Shown here one piece after another: positions 1 to 9,586 of a DNA stretch of 26,158 nucleotides; within the stretch, counting starts at the first letter, position 1, and each line of letters begins with the position of its first letter. The stretch spans positions 1-26,158 of the forward strand of contig DASSKO010000058.1 in the NCBI GenBank assembly GCA_035690425.1, in the 5' to 3' direction. A program made the position numbers and the translations under genes. The stretch comes from DASSKO01 sp035690425. GTDB lineage: Bacteria; Actinomycetota; Actinomycetes; Propionibacteriales; Nocardioidaceae. The notes beneath the pieces were generated by a model. It was not told the DNA's origin. It searched no databases and saw only the letters and a list, made by a program, of their open reading frames with translations.

Positions 1-174
1 TACCTCTGGCACGACCCCCACGGCCACACCTACCTCGTCGACCACACCGGCACCCGCCCCCTCGGCCGCACCCCACCCGCCGACGCCGACCTGCCCGACA
101 TCACGCTCGAGGTCTATCCCTGCCAGGACACCCCCATCGAGCTCGCTTACCAACACGGGCACGCCGCCGCCTGA
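1..174 (+). CDS. C-terminal tail of a DUF222/HNH endonuclease-type protein (partial at window edge)
   Basis: The frame is open from the first base of the window and ends at a TGA, giving 57 residues of a C-terminus. It contains YLWHDPHGHTYLVDHTGT, which resembles the end of the large actinobacterial DUF222 (13E12-repeat) proteins, where an HNH nuclease domain is followed by a WRxPHG-x-YLVDHTGT tail. The codon use is strongly G/C at third positions, as expected for a real gene here. The family is abundant and multicopy in actinobacteria and its role is not settled. The catalytic HNH residues lie outside the window, so whether the protein is intact cannot be judged. It converges on the aspS operon, with the VOC remnant between. 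Confidence 0.7.
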   Translation, partial: YLWHDPHGHTYLVDHTGTRPLGRTPPADADLPDITLEVYPCQDTPIELAYQHGHAAA

Positions 175-180
175 CTGACG

Positions 181-304
181 GTTTTTGGGCTCCACCGGCA
201 CGGTCGGAGGCTCCTGCACGAACTCCACGCCATCTGCGGACAACTTCTCGACGGTGGACGTCCTGCCGCACCTCGAACCCCAGTGTCCTGGTGTAGAACT
301 CCAA
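181..304 (-). pseudogene. Remnant of a VOC-superfamily (glyoxalase/bleomycin-resistance-like) gene
   Basis: Reading the minus strand from 304, the frame gives LEFYTRTLGFEVRQDV, the first conserved strand-helix of VOC domains (normally DxxxALxFYxxxLGFEVRxDV). After about position 256 this frame loses similarity. A second frame (255 down to 181) reads TVEKLSADGVEFVQEPP, the conserved second half of the same fold (usually followed by YGxxAxFxDPxGN). The middle of the domain, including the normal metal-ligand region, is missing, the two halves are out of frame, and the end is lost into the neighbouring HNH gene tail. The first half is in frame with the aspS stop codon 12 bases upstream. This is most likely a gene destroyed by an internal deletion plus 3' truncation. 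Confidence 0.6.
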
Positions 305-313
305 ATGGCGTGG

Positions 314-2079
<1,766 letters not shown>

Positions 2080-2083
<4 letters not shown>

Positions 2084-3444
2084 GACGACTCCTCGGTGCT
2101 GATCAGCTGCGGGTGCAGGTCTTGGGCAGGTGGTGTCCACGTCGCGGGGTCGGCGTCGTACTGCTCGCCGGAACGGATGTCCTTGAGCTGGTGCGAGGCG
2201 TCACCGACCGCGGGAAACCAGACGAACGGGATGCCACGACGCTCCGCGTAGCGGATCTGCTTGCCGAACTTCTGCGGGCTGGCGGCCACCTCGGTCGCGA
2301 TGCCGCGGCCGCGCAGTTGCTGGGCGATCGCGTCGCATCCCGGCCGGGACGCCTCCGCCGGCAACGCGACGAGTACGGCGGAAGGCACCGCGCGCGATGC
2401 GGTGAGCAGACCACGCTGGAACAGCGGGACCAGCAGCCGGCTGACTCCGAGCGAGATGCCCACACCCGGGTACGTCGTACGGCCGTCGCTGGCCAGGGAG
2501 TCGTAGCGGCCCCCGGAACAGATGGAGCCCAGGCTCTCCAGGCCGCTCATCCGGGTCTCGAAGACGGTGCCGGTGTAGTAGTCCAGGCCGCGGGCGACGG
2601 CCAGGTCAGCCTCGATCGCCAACCGGTCGGTCTGCGCACTCGCACATCCCTCGACCACGGTCGCCAGCTCGTCCAGCCCCTGGTCGAGCAAATCGTGCCG
2701 CACACCCAGGCCACGGACCCGCTCGACGAACGAGCTGTCGGTCGAGCGGATCTGCGCCAGAGCGAGGCACTGCTGTGCCTGCTCGGTTGCCAGCCCCGCA
2801 TCGTCGACCAGCATCGTGTGCACCTGCTCGGCCGGCAGCTTGTCGAGCTTGTCGACGATGCGCATCGCGCCCGCAGGGTCGGGGACGCCGATGCCGGCGT
2901 AGAAGCCCTGCAGCAGCCGACGGTTGTTGACCTGCATCCGCAGCGGCGGCAGGAACTCCAACCGGGCCAGGGCCTCAGCCATCACCCGCGCGACCTCCAC
3001 GTCGTGGTGGAACGGCAGGTCGTCCCACCCGACGACGTCGATGTCAGCCTGGGTGAACTCGCGGAAGCGGCCCTCCTGCGGACGTTCTCCGCGCCAGCAG
3101 CGCTGGATCTGGTAGCGGCGGAACGGAAACTCGAGCTTGCCTGCGTTCTCCAGCACGTACCGGGCGAACGGCACGGTCAGGTCGAAGTGCAGACCCAGCG
3201 TCGACGGCCCCGGACCGCCCTGCTCGTCGGAGGCCTCGGCGTGCAGCCGGCGCAGCAGGTAGACCTCCTTCTCCACCTCCCCCTTGCTGGCGAGTGAGTC
3301 GAGCGTCTCCACGGCGCGGGTCTCGATATTGGCGAACCCGTGCAGCTCGAAGGTCCTGCTCAGCCGCTCGATGATGGTGCGCTCGGCGGCCCGCTGAGCA
3401 GGCAGCAGCTCGGGGAACCCGCTCAGGGGCGTCGGTCTGCTCAT
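2080..3444 (-). CDS. hisS: Histidyl-tRNA synthetase (hisS)
   Basis: Class IIa synthetase of 454 residues that attaches histidine to tRNA-His. It begins MSRPTPLSGFPELLPAQ, the usual G-x-D/P-x-LP start. Motif 2 is QRCWRGERPQEGRFREFTQ near 114-132. The histidine-A-like signature ARGLDYYTGTVFE lies near 285, and motif 3 is represented by GGRYDSLA followed by GVGISLGVSRLL. A C-terminal Rossmann-like anticodon-binding domain covers roughly the last 100 residues. It is slightly longer than the roughly 420-residue E. coli enzyme and resembles the longer HisRS form seen in some actinobacteria. The ATG at 3444 overlaps the stop of the upstream metallo-hydrolase gene (ATGA), and its own stop overlaps aspS, so the three genes form one coupled operon. 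Confidence 0.95.
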
Positions 3445-4166
3445 CGGTCTTCCACGCCTCGGCCTCGGCCGACGAGTCCCTCCGGCACGGCAGGCAGGTC
3501 GAGGAGAAAGGGGTTGGTCGTCCGCTCGCGGCCGATCGTGGTCTGGCCGCCGTGGCCGGGCAGCACCACGACCCGGTCGTCGAGGGGCAGCACCTTGTCG
3601 GCAAGGCTGCGCAGCATCGTCGCGTGGTCGCCGCCCGGCATGTCGGTGCGTCCGATCGACCCCTGGAAGAGCAGATCTCCCGCGAACATGATCTCCGGCG
3701 CGTCCTCGGGTCCGTCGTACTCGGTGCGGAAGGTCACCGAGCCGCGCGTGTGGCCGGGCGTGTGGTCGACGACGAAGTCGATCCCGGCGAGCTGCATCGT
3801 GAGGCCGTCGCTGAGCTCGCGCAGGTCGTCGGGCTCGGCGAAGGAGTAGTCGCTGCCGAGCAGCAGCTGCGCGGACCCCGGCGAGACACCGCTCGCGGGA
3901 TCCTTGAGCATGCCGCGGTCGGCGGGGTGCAGATAGGCCGTGGCGTCGTAGCTGCCGGCTACCGGCACGACACACCAGACGTGGTCGATGTGGCCATGGG
4001 TCAGCAGGACCGAGACGGGCTTGAGGTTGTGCTCGCGGACGACCTCGGCGACGCCGGAGGACGCGTCCTTGCCGGGGTCGACCACGACGCACTCCGCGCC
4101 CGGCTCCGTCGCGACGACGTAGCAGTTCGTGCCCCACGGCCCCGCGGGGAACCCAGCGATCAGCAT
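3441..4166 (-). CDS. MBL-fold metallo-hydrolase (glyoxalase II-like)
   Basis: A 241-residue metallo-beta-lactamase-fold protein. The zinc motif THGHIDHV (H57-x-H59-x-D61-H62) is intact. Further ligands are DHTPGHTRGSV, FAGDLLFQGSIGRTD and LPGHGGQTTIGRE with a C-terminal TNPFL, the pattern of small glyoxalase II-like hydrolases (hydroxyacylglutathione hydrolase homologues). The substrate is unknown; actinobacteria generally lack glutathione, so a mycothiol-related or other thioester is possible, but this is inference. I chose the ATG at 4166 because MLIAGFPAGPWGTNCYVV matches the family N-terminus. No Shine-Dalgarno precedes it, and a TACCCT hexamer ends six bases upstream, suggesting a leaderless start. 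It is the first gene of the operon with hisS and aspS, a common actinobacterial association. Confidence 0.9.
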   Translation of the reverse strand: MLIAGFPAGPWGTNCYVVATEPGAECVVVDPGKDASSGVAEVVREHNLKPVSVLLTHGHIDHVWCVVPVAGSYDATAYLHPADRGMLKDPASGVSPGSAQLLLGSDYSFAEPDDLRELSDGLTMQLAGIDFVVDHTPGHTRGSVTFRTEYDGPEDAPEIMFAGDLLFQGSIGRTDMPGGDHATMLRSLADKVLPLDDRVVVLPGHGGQTTIGRERTTNPFLLDLPAVPEGLVGRGRGVEDR

Positions 4167-4258
4167 TGCGGCAGGGTATCGGTCGAGTGCGGCGGGCCGC
4201 GAACCCAATCCCTCCCTCCCCGCCACCGGGTGTGCCAAGCCACATAGACTCAACGACC
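4167..4258. promoter_or_regulatory. Divergent promoter region, two likely leaderless starts
   Basis: This 92-base gap separates the divergent MBL and DUF349 genes. On the plus strand, TAGACT (4245-4250) fits the actinobacterial TANNNT -10 and ends eight bases before the GTG at 4259. On the minus strand, TACCCT (4178-4173) ends six bases before the ATG at 4166. Neither start has a Shine-Dalgarno. That spacing would place transcription starts at or next to the start codons, the arrangement of leaderless mRNAs, which are common in actinobacteria. No good TTGACA-like -35 is visible for either. This is an inference from sequence alone. Confidence 0.5.
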
Positions 4259-5491
4259 GTGACAGCACATGAGTGGGGCCGGGTAGCCGACGACGGCACC
4301 GTCTACGTCAGGACCGCTGCGGGTGAGCGCCCGGTGGGGCAGTGGCCGGACGCGGATGCCGACGAGGCGCTGGCCTTCTTCGTCAAGCGCTACGAGGGTC
4401 TGGCGCTCGAGGTCACGCTGCTCGAGAGGCGCGTCCGTGACGGCAAGCTGAACCCCGAGGACGCCGCGTCGGCGATGAACAAGGTGCGTGGGCTCGTCAC
4501 CGACGCCCAGGCGGTGGGCGATCTCGACGGTCTGCTCTCCCGCCTCGACGCGTTGCAGGGCACGGTGGCCGACCGGCGCGCAGAACGGCGGGCCGAGCGC
4601 GAGCGTCAGGTGGAGAAGGCACGCGCGCAGAAGGAGAAGATCGCTGTCGACGCCGAGGAGCTGTCCGCCGGCGACGACTGGCGTGCGGGGGCGAACCGGA
4701 TGCGCGACCTGCTCGAGCAGTGGAAGGCGCTGCCGCGCATCGACAAGGCCTCCGACGACGCGCTGTGGAGGCGGTTCTCCAGCGCGCGTACGACGTACAC
4801 GCGCCGACGCAAGCAGCACTTCGCCGAGCTCAACGAGCGCCGTGACGGCGCCGCGCAGGTCAAGGAGCGGCTGGCTGTCGAGGCCGAGGCGCTGGCCGAC
4901 TCCACTGACTGGGGACCGACGGCCGGCCGCTTCCGTGACCTGATGCAGCAGTGGAAGGCGGCCGGGCCGACCCACAAGGACACCGACGACGCCCTGTGGC
5001 GGCGATTTCGCGGAGCACAGGACCAGTTCTTCGGTGCCCGCGACGCGACCAACGCCGAGATCGACAAGGAGTACGCCGCCAACCAGGCGGTCAAGGAGGA
5101 GCTGCTCACCGAGGCCGAGAGGCTGGTGCCGGTCACCGACGCCCGGGCCGCGCGGGAGGCGTTTCGCGACATCGCGGCGAGGTGGGACTCGGCGGGCAAG
5201 GTCCCGCGCGGGGCGATCAAGTCGCTCGAGGGCCGTCTGCGTGCGGTCGAGCAGGCTGTCAACCATGCGGAGGAGGACCGCTGGCGCCGGTCCAACCCGG
5301 AGGCGCAGGCCCGCGCCGCCGATACGGTGGCCCAGCTGGAGGCGTCGATCGCCGACCTGACGGCACAGCGGGACCAGGCGGAGGCCGCCGGAAACGGCCG
5401 CGCGGTGCAGGAGGCCGCGGCCGCCCTCGAAGCTCGTCAGGCATGGCTCACCGAGGCCCGCAAGGCGCTCGACGACTTCACCCCCGGCTAA
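4259..5491 (+). CDS. DUF349 domain-containing coiled-coil protein
   Basis: A 410-residue soluble, highly charged and helical protein. Residues about 1-35 form a small start region (TAHEWGRVADDGTVYVRT, GQWPDAD) typical of actinobacterial DUF349 proteins. Three DUF349-type repeats follow at roughly 123-190, 198-265 and 272-337. Each begins with a helix like K-E-x-L-x-x-E-A-E-x-L and contains W-(8 to 12)-LxQQWK or similar, followed in the first two by DDALWRRF. The last 70 residues are predicted coiled coil (AQLEASIADLTAQRDQAE). No catalytic motif is visible and the molecular function of the family is not established. I chose GTG at 4259 because the conserved sequence starts there and a -10 sits just upstream. 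It converges on rel across a hairpin and diverges from the MBL-hisS-aspS operon. Confidence 0.88.
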   Translation: MTAHEWGRVADDGTVYVRTAAGERPVGQWPDADADEALAFFVKRYEGLALEVTLLERRVRDGKLNPEDAASAMNKVRGLVTDAQAVGDLDGLLSRLDALQGTVADRRAERRAERERQVEKARAQKEKIAVDAEELSAGDDWRAGANRMRDLLEQWKALPRIDKASDDALWRRFSSARTTYTRRRKQHFAELNERRDGAAQVKERLAVEAEALADSTDWGPTAGRFRDLMQQWKAAGPTHKDTDDALWRRFRGAQDQFFGARDATNAEIDKEYAANQAVKEELLTEAERLVPVTDARAAREAFRDIAARWDSAGKVPRGAIKSLEGRLRAVEQAVNHAEEDRWRRSNPEAQARAADTVAQLEASIADLTAQRDQAEAAGNGRAVQEAAAALEARQAWLTEARKALDDFTPG

Positions 5492-5498
5492 CTCCTAC

Positions 5499-5543
5499 GT
5501 GAGACGCCGATCGAGTAGCTCCACGGTCGGCTTGGCGTCTCAC
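5499..5543. terminator. Bidirectional hairpin between the DUF349 gene and rel
   Basis: GTGAGACGCC (5499-5508) is perfectly complementary to GGCGTCTCAC (5534-5543), a 10-bp stem with a 25-base loop. It lies between two convergent stop codons (5491 and 5560), so it could terminate both transcripts. Neither strand has a U-tract after the stem, as is common for terminators of high-G+C actinobacteria. Confidence 0.65.
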
Positions 5544-5559
5544 GCAAGAAGGGGGCGGG

Positions 5560-7914
5560 TCACTGGGTGATGCGGTAGGCGTCGAAGACGCCCTCGACGC
5601 TGCGGACCGCCTTGAGCACGTGGCCGAGGTGCTTGGGGTCGCCCATCTCGAACGTGAACCGGCTCGTGGCCGTGCGGTCGCGGCTGGTCGTCACCGAGGC
5701 CGACAAGATGTTGACGTGCAGGTCGGAGAGCAGCCGGGTGATGTCGGACAGCAGCCGCGACCGGTCGAGCGCCTCGACCTGCAGGGCCACGAGGAACATG
5801 CTCTGCGCGGTCGGTGCCCACTCGACGTCGACCATGCGCTCCTGCTGCCGGGTCAGCGCCTTGGCGTTGGGGCAGGTCGCCCGGTGCACCGACACTCCGG
5901 CTCCTCGAGTGACGAAGCCGAGGATGTCGTCGCCCGGAACGGGGGTGCAGCACTTGGCCAGCTTGATCCAGACGTCGGAGACGTCCTTGACGATGACGCC
6001 GGCGTCGGCCCTGGGCTGCCGCTTGCGCCGCTCACGCTCGGTGGGGAAGCGGACGGCCTCGGCCATCTCCTCCTCGGCGCCTTCCTCACCGCCGAACAAC
6101 TCGATGATGCGGCGTACGACGGACTGCGCGCCGACGTTGCCCTCCCCCACGGCGGCGTAGAGCGAGGACACGTCGGGCTGCCGCAGGTCGCGCGCCACCG
6201 CGGTCAACGAGTCATGGGTGAGCAGCCGCTGCAGCGGCAGACCCTCCTTGCGCATGAGCTTGGAGATCGCCTCCTTGCCCTGCTCGATGGCCTCCTCGCG
6301 ACGCTCCTTGGTGAACCAGTGCTTGATCTTGTTGCGTGCGCGAGCGCTCTTGACGAACGTCAGCCAGTCCCGCGACGGGCCGGCGCCCTCTGCCTTGGAG
6401 GTGAAGACCTCGACGACGTCGCCGTTGTCGAGCGTGCTCTCCAACGGCACCAGCCGACCGTTGACCCGCGCACCGATGCACGCGTGTCCGACCTCGGTGT
6501 GCACGGAGTAGGCAAAGTCGATCGGCGTCGCGCCCACCGGCAGCGCGATGACGTCGCCGCGGGGGGTGAACACGTAGACCTCGGCGGAGTTGATCTCGAA
6601 GCGCAGCGACTCCAGGAACTCCCCGGGGTCCTCGGTCTCCTTCTGCCAGTCCAGCAACTGGCGTAGCCAGGTCATGTCGCCCGACCCCGCGGCCGCGTCG
6701 GCCTGGGCAGCGGTCAGTGGATGGTCGGTGTCGGCACCGGTGCGCACGTCCTCCTTGTACTTCCAGTGCGCCGCGACGCCGTACTCGGCCCGTCGATGCA
6801 TGTTGAAGCTGCGGATCTGCATCTCCACGGCCTTGCCCTCGGGCCCGACCACGGTCGTGTGCAGGGACTGGTACATGTTGAACTTCGGCATCGCCACGAA
6901 GTCCTTGAACCGCCCCGGCAGCGGGTTCCAGCGGGCGTGCATGACACCGAGGGCGGCGTAGCAGTCGCGCACCGACTCGACCAGCACGCGGATGCCGACG
7001 AGGTCGTAGATGTCGGCGAAGTCGCGGCCGCGCACGATCATCTTCTGGTAGATCGAGTAGTAGTGCTTGGGCCGGCCGGTCACCGTCGCCTTGATCTTGG
7101 CCTTGTTGAGGTCGGCCTGCACCTGCTCGCTGACCTTGGCGAGGAACTCGTCGCGCGACGGCGCCCGCTCGGCCACCAGCCGCACGATTTCGTCGTAGAC
7201 CTTGGGATGCAAGGTGGCGAACGCGAGATCCTCCAGCTCCCACTTCAGCGTGTTCATGCCCAGGCGGTGCGCGAGCGGCGCGTAGATGTCGAGCGTCTCG
7301 CGGGCGACGCGCTCCTGCTTCTCCTGCTTGAGGTAGCGCAGGGTGCGCATGTTGTGCAGCCGGTCGGCGAGCTTGATCACCAGGACCCGGATGTCCTTGC
7401 TCATCGCCACGACCATCTTGCGGATGGTCTCGGCCTGCGCGGAGTCGCCGTACTTGACCTTGTCGAGCTTGGTCACACCGTCGACGAGCAGCGCGATCTC
7501 GTCGCCGAAGTCCGCGCGCAAGGCGTCGAGCGTGTACGGCGTGTCCTCGACGGTGTCGTGGAGCAGCGCGGCGCACAGGGTGGGCGACGTCATGCCCAGC
7601 TCCGCCAGAATGGTGGCGACGGCGAGCGGGTGGGTGATGTAGGGGTCGCCGCTCTTGCGTGACTGGGTGGCGTGGTGGCGGTCGGCCGTCTCGTAGGCAC
7701 GGGCGATGATCGACAGGTCGGCCTTCGGGTGGGTGCCGCGGACGATCCGGAACAGCGGCTCCAGCACCGGGTGGCTGCCGGCCTGCCGACTGCCCAACCG
7801 GGCCAGCCGGGCACGCGTGCGCAGCCGGGCCGAGCCGGCGTCACTGCCCGGTCGGTCCGACCGGGCGTCGGCCCTGGGCACCTGCTGAGCGTCGGTCACC
7901 TGGTCGTCTGCCAC
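5560..7914 (-). CDS. rel: Bifunctional (p)ppGpp synthetase/hydrolase Rel (RelA/SpoT family)
   Basis: A 784-residue long RSH enzyme that makes (p)ppGpp from ATP and GTP or GDP and also hydrolyses it. Order of domains: a variable basic N-terminus (1-50); an HD hydrolase domain with HHATQSRKSGDPYITHP and LLHDTVEDT (about 80-125); a synthetase domain with GRFKDFVAMPKFNMYQSLHT (about 334-353) and AAHWKYKE; a TGS domain (about 445-505); a helical and zinc-finger region with KCCTPVPGDDI; and a C-terminal ACT domain (about 705-784). An intact HD motif together with the RFKD-type synthetase loop indicates both activities. It starts with GTG behind GGAG. It is the last gene after yajC-secD-secF-apt; a TAGACT hexamer at 7948-7943 may give it its own promoter. 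Confidence 0.95.
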   Translation of the reverse strand: MADDQVTDAQQVPRADARSDRPGSDAGSARLRTRARLARLGSRQAGSHPVLEPLFRIVRGTHPKADLSIIARAYETADRHHATQSRKSGDPYITHPLAVATILAELGMTSPTLCAALLHDTVEDTPYTLDALRADFGDEIALLVDGVTKLDKVKYGDSAQAETIRKMVVAMSKDIRVLVIKLADRLHNMRTLRYLKQEKQERVARETLDIYAPLAHRLGMNTLKWELEDLAFATLHPKVYDEIVRLVAERAPSRDEFLAKVSEQVQADLNKAKIKATVTGRPKHYYSIYQKMIVRGRDFADIYDLVGIRVLVESVRDCYAALGVMHARWNPLPGRFKDFVAMPKFNMYQSLHTTVVGPEGKAVEMQIRSFNMHRRAEYGVAAHWKYKEDVRTGADTDHPLTAAQADAAAGSGDMTWLRQLLDWQKETEDPGEFLESLRFEINSAEVYVFTPRGDVIALPVGATPIDFAYSVHTEVGHACIGARVNGRLVPLESTLDNGDVVEVFTSKAEGAGPSRDWLTFVKSARARNKIKHWFTKERREEAIEQGKEAISKLMRKEGLPLQRLLTHDSLTAVARDLRQPDVSSLYAAVGEGNVGAQSVVRRIIELFGGEEGAEEEMAEAVRFPTERERRKRQPRADAGVIVKDVSDVWIKLAKCCTPVPGDDILGFVTRGAGVSVHRATCPNAKALTRQQERMVDVEWAPTAQSMFLVALQVEALDRSRLLSDITRLLSDLHVNILSASVTTSRDRTATSRFTFEMGDPKHLGHVLKAVRSVEGVFDAYRITQ

Positions 7915-7942
7915 TCACGCTCCGAACTGTTGCGGGGCGCCC

Positions 7943-7948
7943 AGTCTA
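7943..7948 (-). promoter_or_regulatory. Candidate -10 element for rel
   Basis: The minus strand reads TAGACT in the 50-base gap between apt and rel, leaving a leader of about 25-30 bases that contains the GGAG ribosome-binding site. The same hexamer occurs before yajC and before the DUF349 gene. No convincing -35 is present, so an independent rel promoter is only a possibility. Confidence 0.35.
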
Positions 7949-7964
7949 CGCCTGCGCGCGGACC

Positions 7965-8504
7965 TCACACGACGCTGAGGGCCGTGAGCGGCACCGCCGG
8001 GTCGGCCGTCTGCAGCCGTGCCCGCCCGGCCAGGAAGCCCAGCTCCATCAGCACGGCGACACCGACCAGGTCGGCATCGCAGGCGCGGACCAGCTCGACG
8101 GCCGCGGCGAGGGTGCCGCCGGTGGCGAGCACGTCGTCGATCATCAGCACCCGGGAACCGGCGGGGAAGGCGTCACGGTGCACCTCGATCGTCGCGGCGC
8201 CGTACTCGAGGTCGTAGGACACCGCATGCGTGTCGGAGGGCAGCTTGCCCTGCTTGCGGATCGGGACGAACCCCGCACCGAGCGCCAGCGCGACCGGTGC
8301 GGCCAGGATGAAGCCGCGCGCCTCGATGCCGGCCACCAGATCCACGCACGGCTGCCCCGCCGTGTCACGTCCGAGGTCGGCGAGCTTCTCCACGACCGCC
8401 CCGAAGGCGGCGGCGTCGGACAACAGCGGGGTGATGTCCTTGAACACCACGCCGGGGGCCGGGAAGTCGGGGATGTCACGGATCAGCGACTGCCAGCTCG
8501 ACAT
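7965..8504 (-). CDS. apt: Adenine phosphoribosyltransferase (apt)
   Basis: A 179-residue purine salvage enzyme that converts adenine and PRPP to AMP and pyrophosphate in the cytoplasm. Conserved features are the start IRDIPDFPAPGVVFKDITPLL (first ~27 residues), GIEARGFILAAPVALALG near 59-76, IRKQGKLPS near 82, and the PRPP-binding loop VLMIDDVLATGGTL at 119-132. The length is normal. Its ATG overlaps the secF stop by one base (TGATG), so it is translationally coupled to secF. The secD-secF-apt-rel order is conserved in actinobacteria. Confidence 0.95.
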   Translation of the reverse strand: MSSWQSLIRDIPDFPAPGVVFKDITPLLSDAAAFGAVVEKLADLGRDTAGQPCVDLVAGIEARGFILAAPVALALGAGFVPIRKQGKLPSDTHAVSYDLEYGAATIEVHRDAFPAGSRVLMIDDVLATGGTLAAAVELVRACDADLVGVAVLMELGFLAGRARLQTADPAVPLTALSVV

Positions 8505-9586
8505 CAGCCGCGCCCCCGTCCGCGTTTGGAGCGGGGTTTGCGCTGCGGCTGACTACGTCTGACCGCCCCGGCGGCGACCGGTTCGGCGTGCTGGTGACCG
8601 AGCACCGGCGGCGCGTCCGTCTGCCGGCGCGCGGCGAGACGACGGGACTGCTCCTGCACGGAGGACTCGCGCAGCTTCAGCTGCACGAGCAGCGGCGTGG
8701 CGATGAAGATCGACGAGTACGTCCCGGCCGCCATCCCGATGAACAGCACCAACGCCAGGTCCTTGAGCGGCCCGGAGCCGAGCTGGAACACCCCGACGTA
8801 CAGCAGGGCGGCCACGGGCAGCAAGGCGGCGACCGAGGTGTTGATCGAGCGCACCAGCGTCTGGTTGACCGCGAGGTTGGCGCTCTCGGCATAGGTGCGG
8901 CGGGCGTTGCTGCCCATGCCTGTGGTGTTCTCCCGCACCTTGTCGAAGACCACGACGGTGTCGTAGAGGGAGTACCCCAGGATTGTGAGCAGGCCGGTGA
9001 TCGTCGCCGGCGTCACCTCGAACCCGGTCAGCGCGTAGACGCCGACCGTGATCAGCACGTCATGGGCGAGCGCGACGATGCCCGCTACCGACATCTTCCA
9101 CTCGCGGAAGTACAGACCGATGAACAGCACCACCAGGCCGAGGAACACCCCGAGGCCGATCAGCGCCCGCTCGGCGACGGCCTCACCCCAGGAGGGCCCG
9201 ACGAACTCCGAGCTGACGTCGGTCGCACCGGCCTGCTCCAGCGCTCGCGTGAGTTCGGCGACCTGCTCCGAGCCCAGCGCCTCCGTCTGCACCCGCACGG
9301 TGTCGTCGCCGGAGGTGACCACGATCGGGTTGTCCTCCAGGCCCGTATCGGTCACCGCCTCGGTCATCACCTCGACCGGCTCGGACACCGAGGCGGGGAC
9401 CTGCGCACGGAACTCCACGCCGCCCTCGAACTCGATGCCGAAGTTGAGCGGCCGCACGAACAGCGCGGAGAGGGCCACCACGGCGATCACCGCGGAGATG
9501 GCGTACCAGATCGTGCGGCGGCCGACGAAGTCGACGGAGACCTCGCCGCTGTACAGCCGCGATCCAAGCCTGCCGAGCCGCGACAT
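8504..9586 (-). CDS. secF: Protein translocase subunit SecF
   Basis: A 360-residue RND-family membrane subunit that works with SecD and YajC to pull preproteins out of the SecYEG channel using the proton gradient. It has an N-terminal membrane segment (about 26-44), a periplasmic domain beginning NFGIEFEGGVEFRAQ (about 48-60), and a cluster of five membrane segments between about 140 and 302 including the conserved TILGYSLYDTVVVFDKVREN (201-220). The C-terminal tail from about 320 is basic and ends in KPRSKRGRGRG, probably cytosolic. The ATG at 9586 matches MSRLGRLGSRLYSGEVSVDFVGRR and overlaps the secD stop by one base (TGATG). A longer upstream frame inside secD is spurious. Confidence 0.95.
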   Translation of the reverse strand: MSRLGRLGSRLYSGEVSVDFVGRRTIWYAISAVIAVVALSALFVRPLNFGIEFEGGVEFRAQVPASVSEPVEVMTEAVTDTGLEDNPIVVTSGDDTVRVQTEALGSEQVAELTRALEQAGATDVSSEFVGPSWGEAVAERALIGLGVFLGLVVLFIGLYFREWKMSVAGIVALAHDVLITVGVYALTGFEVTPATITGLLTILGYSLYDTVVVFDKVRENTTGMGSNARRTYAESANLAVNQTLVRSINTSVAALLPVAALLYVGVFQLGSGPLKDLALVLFIGMAAGTYSSIFIATPLLVQLKLRESSVQEQSRRLAARRQTDAPPVLGHQHAEPVAAGAVRRSQPQRKPRSKRGRGRG

